64,000 nt of DNA from Achromobacter xylosoxidans (GTDB lineage Bacteria; Pseudomonadota; Gammaproteobacteria; Burkholderiales; Burkholderiaceae_B): NCBI RefSeq assembly GCF_002192695.1, contig NZ_MTLG01000110.1:1-64000 (forward strand). The letters are read 5' to 3'. The translations under genes were made by a program, and so were the position numbers. The notes under the pieces were generated by a model, which ran no database searches, had not been told where the DNA came from, and saw nothing but the letters and a program-made list of their open reading frames with translations. Shown here one piece after another: positions 61,312 through 64,000 of this stretch (its first letter is position 1; each line of letters begins with the position of its first letter).

Positions 61312-63276
61312 TTACTTCGCCGGCGCGGCCTTGCTGGCCACCGAGAAGTCTTCCGCGATGCTGAAGAACGTGTTGAGCATGATCTGCAGGTTTTCCTTGC
61401 CGATGCCGCCCTCCGAGTTCATGTCCATCTGCAGCACGGCCCGGTTCTTGTCGTCCAGGTAGGCGCGGGTCCAGCGGTATTCCTGGTTCCAGGCGTTGAT
61501 GGCCTTGAGCGAGACCGGCTTCTTGCTGCTGTAGGTCGCGGTCACGACGAGGTCATGGCACTTCTCGGTGAAGTCATTGCACAGGAAGTCGACACGCAGC
61601 TCGCTGGCGCCGGTGTTGCCCGGGTCCAGCGTCAGCACGGGACCTTCATCGCCGTCCTGCTTGCGGGGGCTGTAGGACATGTCGTCCAGCATGGCCGTCA
61701 CGGTGTCCAGATCGAAGTCCTGCATGTAGCCGGCCGCGGACGCGGTGTCGGAGGGCGCGGCAAGTTCCGTGCCTTCGGCCGGTTCGCCTTCCTCTTCCAT
61801 GCCGTCCATGTCGTCGTCCATGCCGGTCGCGCCCAGCAGGCCCGCGAACAGTTCGTCGGCGGGGATCTTCTGGCCGTTCAGGTCGCCCATGCCGTCGGCG
61901 AAGTGGAACTTGCCGATGATGTTGTCGCCGTCGTTCTTGCCGACGTTGAGCATTTCAGCCATGCCGGACATCGAGCGCATCTGGTCGTCGGCTTCCTCGC
62001 CGGCCTTCTCCGCGGTCAAGCCTTGCTTCTTGACGGCGTACTGCACGATCAGGTCGCGCACCATGGGCTTGGAGATGACCAGCGTCGCATCGATCTGCTT
62101 GATGGCCTTGACCATGATCTCCTGCGGCGTCAGGTCCTTGACGTTGGGCGGATTGGTCAGGTCCAGCGCGAAGGTCAGCTTGCTTTCGCCCTTGTCGGTC
62201 TTCCAGCTGATCGGGTCGATGCTGAACGTGGGGTTGCCGTTGAGCAGCTTGCCGGCGTTTTCCAGGACGGCGTCGAACTGCTCGTCCTTCAGGCCTTCGT
62301 CGCTGGCGCCCAGCATGTACTGGCGCACGATCTGGTTGTAGGTGTCCGACAGCTGCTTGATGGCGGCGCCGTCCAGCTTGGCGAGCTTGATCACGGCCTG
62401 GCCGTTGCCCAGCGCCACGTCGTTGAACGTGATGTTGCCGGTCTGGTAGGTGGCTTCGACGTTGACGTTCTTGTCGTCTTCGGCCAGCTTGACGCCATAG
62501 CCCAGGTTGTCCAGCGAGACCTTGACGTCGTCGCCGGGACGGGTCACGTCGATGCGCTTGAGCTTGACGCTGGAGTCGCCAATGGACAGGCCGAACTTGC
62601 CCATGCGGCTGTTGACGTCCATCGTCAGGCCAGACACCAGCATCTTGATGGGATCGTCCGATTTTTCGCCATCCACCGACAGCGTTTCCATCAGGGCGTG
62701 CGCCGTGACGGCTTGCTGCGCGCGGTCGAAGGTGCCGTTGATTGCCATGCCGCTGAAGTTGACGGCGTTGCCTTCGTGCGTGATCTGCACGGGAGCGATA
62801 TTGGCCGTCGAGGTGGCGAAGCCGCCGAAATTGACCATCGTGTCCGCGCTCAGGGGCACCACGCCCTTGGTCAGCTCGAACAGTTCCTTGATGTTGTCGG
62901 TCTTGGCGAGCTCGGCGTGCGTGAATGCCAGCTTGGGCGCGATGGCGCCGCGCGCCAGGGCGCTCTTGGGGAAGGGGCCGTGTTCGATGGACGCGTCGAA
63001 CTCGATCATGCCTTTGGGCAGGTCTTCGGCGACCTTGTCGCCCTTGACCAGCGACACGCCGTAACGCGCCTGCGTCGAGAAGAGGCCGCGCTCGTACTTC
63101 AGCTGATCGATGCGCAGACCGAACAGAGGCGTGATCTTGGCCAGCTTTTCGTTGGCTTCTGCCAGATGGCGCTGCGAGCTTTCCTCGATGCGCTTGCCGG
63201 TGTACCACGTGGCCCCGACCCAGCTTCCCGCTCCCACTATGACCACGCCCAGGGTGATCGCTACGCTCTTTTTCAT
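61312..63276 (-). CDS. DUF945 (YdgA-like) protein with C-terminal YbjN-like domain
   Basis: 654 residues. An N-terminal signal anchor (about 4-25) is followed by a DUF945 region (about 26-480) of repeated beta-rich segments. A very acidic linker (about 470-500: DDDMDGMEEEGEP) leads to a C-terminal domain (about 515-645) resembling YbjN, with FLCNDFTEKCHDLVV and INAWNQEYRWTRAYLDD. E. coli YdgA has only the DUF945 part. Periplasmic location is inferred from the anchor. Function is unknown for both domains; YbjN-type domains are linked to motility and stress phenotypes. Both stretches after the linker look intact, so this is a real fusion rather than a frameshift join. Confidence 0.8.
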   Translation of the reverse strand: MKKSVAITLGVVIVGAGSWVGATWYTGKRIEESSQRHLAEANEKLAKITPLFGLRIDQLKYERGLFSTQARYGVSLVKGDKVAEDLPKGMIEFDASIEHGPFPKSALARGAIAPKLAFTHAELAKTDNIKELFELTKGVVPLSADTMVNFGGFATSTANIAPVQITHEGNAVNFSGMAINGTFDRAQQAVTAHALMETLSVDGEKSDDPIKMLVSGLTMDVNSRMGKFGLSIGDSSVKLKRIDVTRPGDDVKVSLDNLGYGVKLAEDDKNVNVEATYQTGNITFNDVALGNGQAVIKLAKLDGAAIKQLSDTYNQIVRQYMLGASDEGLKDEQFDAVLENAGKLLNGNPTFSIDPISWKTDKGESKLTFALDLTNPPNVKDLTPQEIMVKAIKQIDATLVISKPMVRDLIVQYAVKKQGLTAEKAGEEADDQMRSMSGMAEMLNVGKNDGDNIIGKFHFADGMGDLNGQKIPADELFAGLLGATGMDDDMDGMEEEGEPAEGTELAAPSDTASAAGYMQDFDLDTVTAMLDDMSYSPRKQDGDEGPVLTLDPGNTGASELRVDFLCNDFTEKCHDLVVTATYSSKKPVSLKAINAWNQEYRWTRAYLDDKNRAVLQMDMNSEGGIGKENLQIMLNTFFSIAEDFSVASKAAPAK

Positions 63277-63419
63277 CGTTCTGCTTGTATCGTTGATTAT
63301 CGAGTCATATCCGGTGACACGCGGCTGCTTCTAGCCGCCGGACCCTGTTGTTGGCGTCCGCCATCGGAATACACGTATTCATCGGCTTGTAAGGCCCGCG
63401 GCGAGTATACCGAGGCCGA

Positions 63420-63433
63420 TGGTCATGTGACCA
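63420..63433. promoter_or_regulatory. Short dyad TGGTCATGTGACCA
   Basis: Six-base arms around TG, 144 bases before the DUF945 start codon. It looks like a GntR/FadR-type half-site pair, but short dyads arise by chance and there is no matching regulator nearby. Confidence 0.3.
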
Positions 63434-63462
63434 CGCCCAGGGTTACAGAAGATTTCAAAATG

Positions 63463-63489
63463 AAAGCCGGCGCGTTCGCGCCGGCTTTT
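63463..63489 (-). terminator. Intrinsic terminator downstream of the M81 peptidase gene
   Basis: AAAGCCGGCG and CGCCGGCTTT pair around CGTTCG. On the minus strand the stem runs into TTTCATTTTG, and on the plus strand into TTC. It is 25 bases beyond the stop at 63515. Confidence 0.75.
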
Positions 63490-63514
63490 CAGGACTAAAT
63501 ACCGTGATCGGAGA

Positions 63515-64000
63515 TTACATCGGGTCCAGGGGATAGATCGGACGGCGCACGTGCTTGAACTCAAGCTGGCCATAGTCCGAGGTGGTAACCCCCACGCCGG
63601 TGCACTCGATGACCTGTGTCGCCATGTCGGAGAAGCCCGCGCGCCAGTGGACCCGGCTCTTGAGCACGACGTACCGCTTTTGCGGCGGATCGATGCCGGC
63701 CGACAGCAGGCAATTGATGTCGAAGGGCTCCTGGTGGCGGGACACCACCACGATTTCCACGCGGCCCGTGTCGATCACGACCGTCAGGCCGGTGTCGTTG
63801 CGCACGCCGCGGTACATGGGGCCGCGGTTCAGGTAGACGCCGTCGAACACCAGCTTGACACGTCCGGTGACTTCCAGCGGTTCGCTGGGCTCCTTGATGG
63901 CCGGCATGGCCATCTTGCCGCCGAGCTTGAGCGTGATGGTTTGCCCCACGCCCGCGGCGGCCGCCTGCTGCGCCGCCTCCGGGTCGCAGATGGCGTAGAA
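63515..64000 (-). CDS. M81-family metallopeptidase (MlrC-like), C-terminal part (partial)
   Basis: The frame runs off the right edge; 161 residues of the C-terminal domain are present. The segments FYAICDPEAAQQAAAAGVG, VVSRHQEPFDINCLLSAGIDP and KRYVVLKSRVHWRAGF match the MlrC C-terminal domain that follows the M81 metallopeptidase domain in microcystinase-like proteins. The catalytic zinc domain would lie outside the window. Substrates of bacterial M81 proteins other than microcystin degraders are mostly unknown. The internal GTG at 63949 is not the true start. Confidence 0.85.
   Translation of the reverse strand, partial: FYAICDPEAAQQAAAAGVGQTITLKLGGKMAMPAIKEPSEPLEVTGRVKLVFDGVYLNRGPMYRGVRNDTGLTVVIDTGRVEIVVVSRHQEPFDINCLLSAGIDPPQKRYVVLKSRVHWRAGFSDMATQVIECTGVGVTTSDYGQLEFKHVRRPIYPLDPM

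Overview
The window is GC-rich (about two thirds G+C), densely coded DNA from the chromosome of a betaproteobacterium of the family Alcaligenaceae, most like Achromobacter or Bordetella. The basis is gene content: a Bug-family solute receptor next to tcuAB, a gcvTHP operon behind a tandem glycine riboswitch, a cytochrome bd oxidase followed by a DUF2474 peptide, many LysR regulators, and a ZIP transporter resembling the Bordetella bronchiseptica one. The assignment rests on recognising protein families, not on a database search. I see no rRNA, tRNA, CRISPR array, transposase or phage module.

Layout. 1-8.1 kb: end of an unknown gene, a Nu-class-like glutathione transferase, a triheme cytochrome overlapping a TsdA-type thiosulfate dehydrogenase, and a LysR regulator followed by tricarballylate oxidation genes tcuA-tcuB and a periplasmic Bug receptor. 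8.1-12.2 kb: a FecI/FecR/TonB-receptor iron-signalling unit on the minus strand. 12.2-16.6 kb: a MocR-type PLP regulator behind cydA-cydB-DUF2474. 16.6-19.9 kb: hydrolase, EamA transporter, nitroreductase and a divergent LysR. 19.9-28.4 kb: a six-gene minus-strand run (outer-membrane factor, HlyD adaptor, RbbA-like ABC ATPase/permease, YhhJ-like permease, phasin, PhaB). It is divergent from a TetR regulator, and an FNR/ANR-type box and a TetR-like operator lie in the shared intergenic region.

28.5-34.8 kb: c-di-GMP phosphodiesterase, potassium channel, an OmpR-type regulator with a degenerate receiver, an XRE regulator and an acyltransferase. Unusually long non-coding gaps here carry terminator-like structures with no obvious gene in front of them. 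35-37.4 kb: two META-domain lipoproteins and trhO. 37.4-47.5 kb: housekeeping genes metG, apbC/mrp, tamA-tamB and dcd. 47.5-54.6 kb: a VOC-GNAT fusion, a diguanylate cyclase, a GNAT protein, a small unknown protein, and a basic amino acid decarboxylase coupled to an HI0933-family flavoprotein. 54.7-61.3 kb: sodA with a Fur-like box, a ZIP transporter, and riboswitch-gcvT-gcvH-gcvP. 61.3-64 kb: a DUF945-YbjN fusion and the C-terminal end of an M81 peptidase.

Working together: several units concern respiration and redox under changing oxygen and iron (cytochrome bd, TsdA, FNR box, FecIR, SodA). The efflux genes run into polyhydroxybutyrate genes behind the FNR box, which suggests a low-oxygen link. 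The best candidates for something undescribed are the orphan terminated transcripts at 31.4-33.2 kb, the exact FNR/TetR promoter architecture at 27.75 kb, and the fusion proteins at 47.5 and 61.3 kb.
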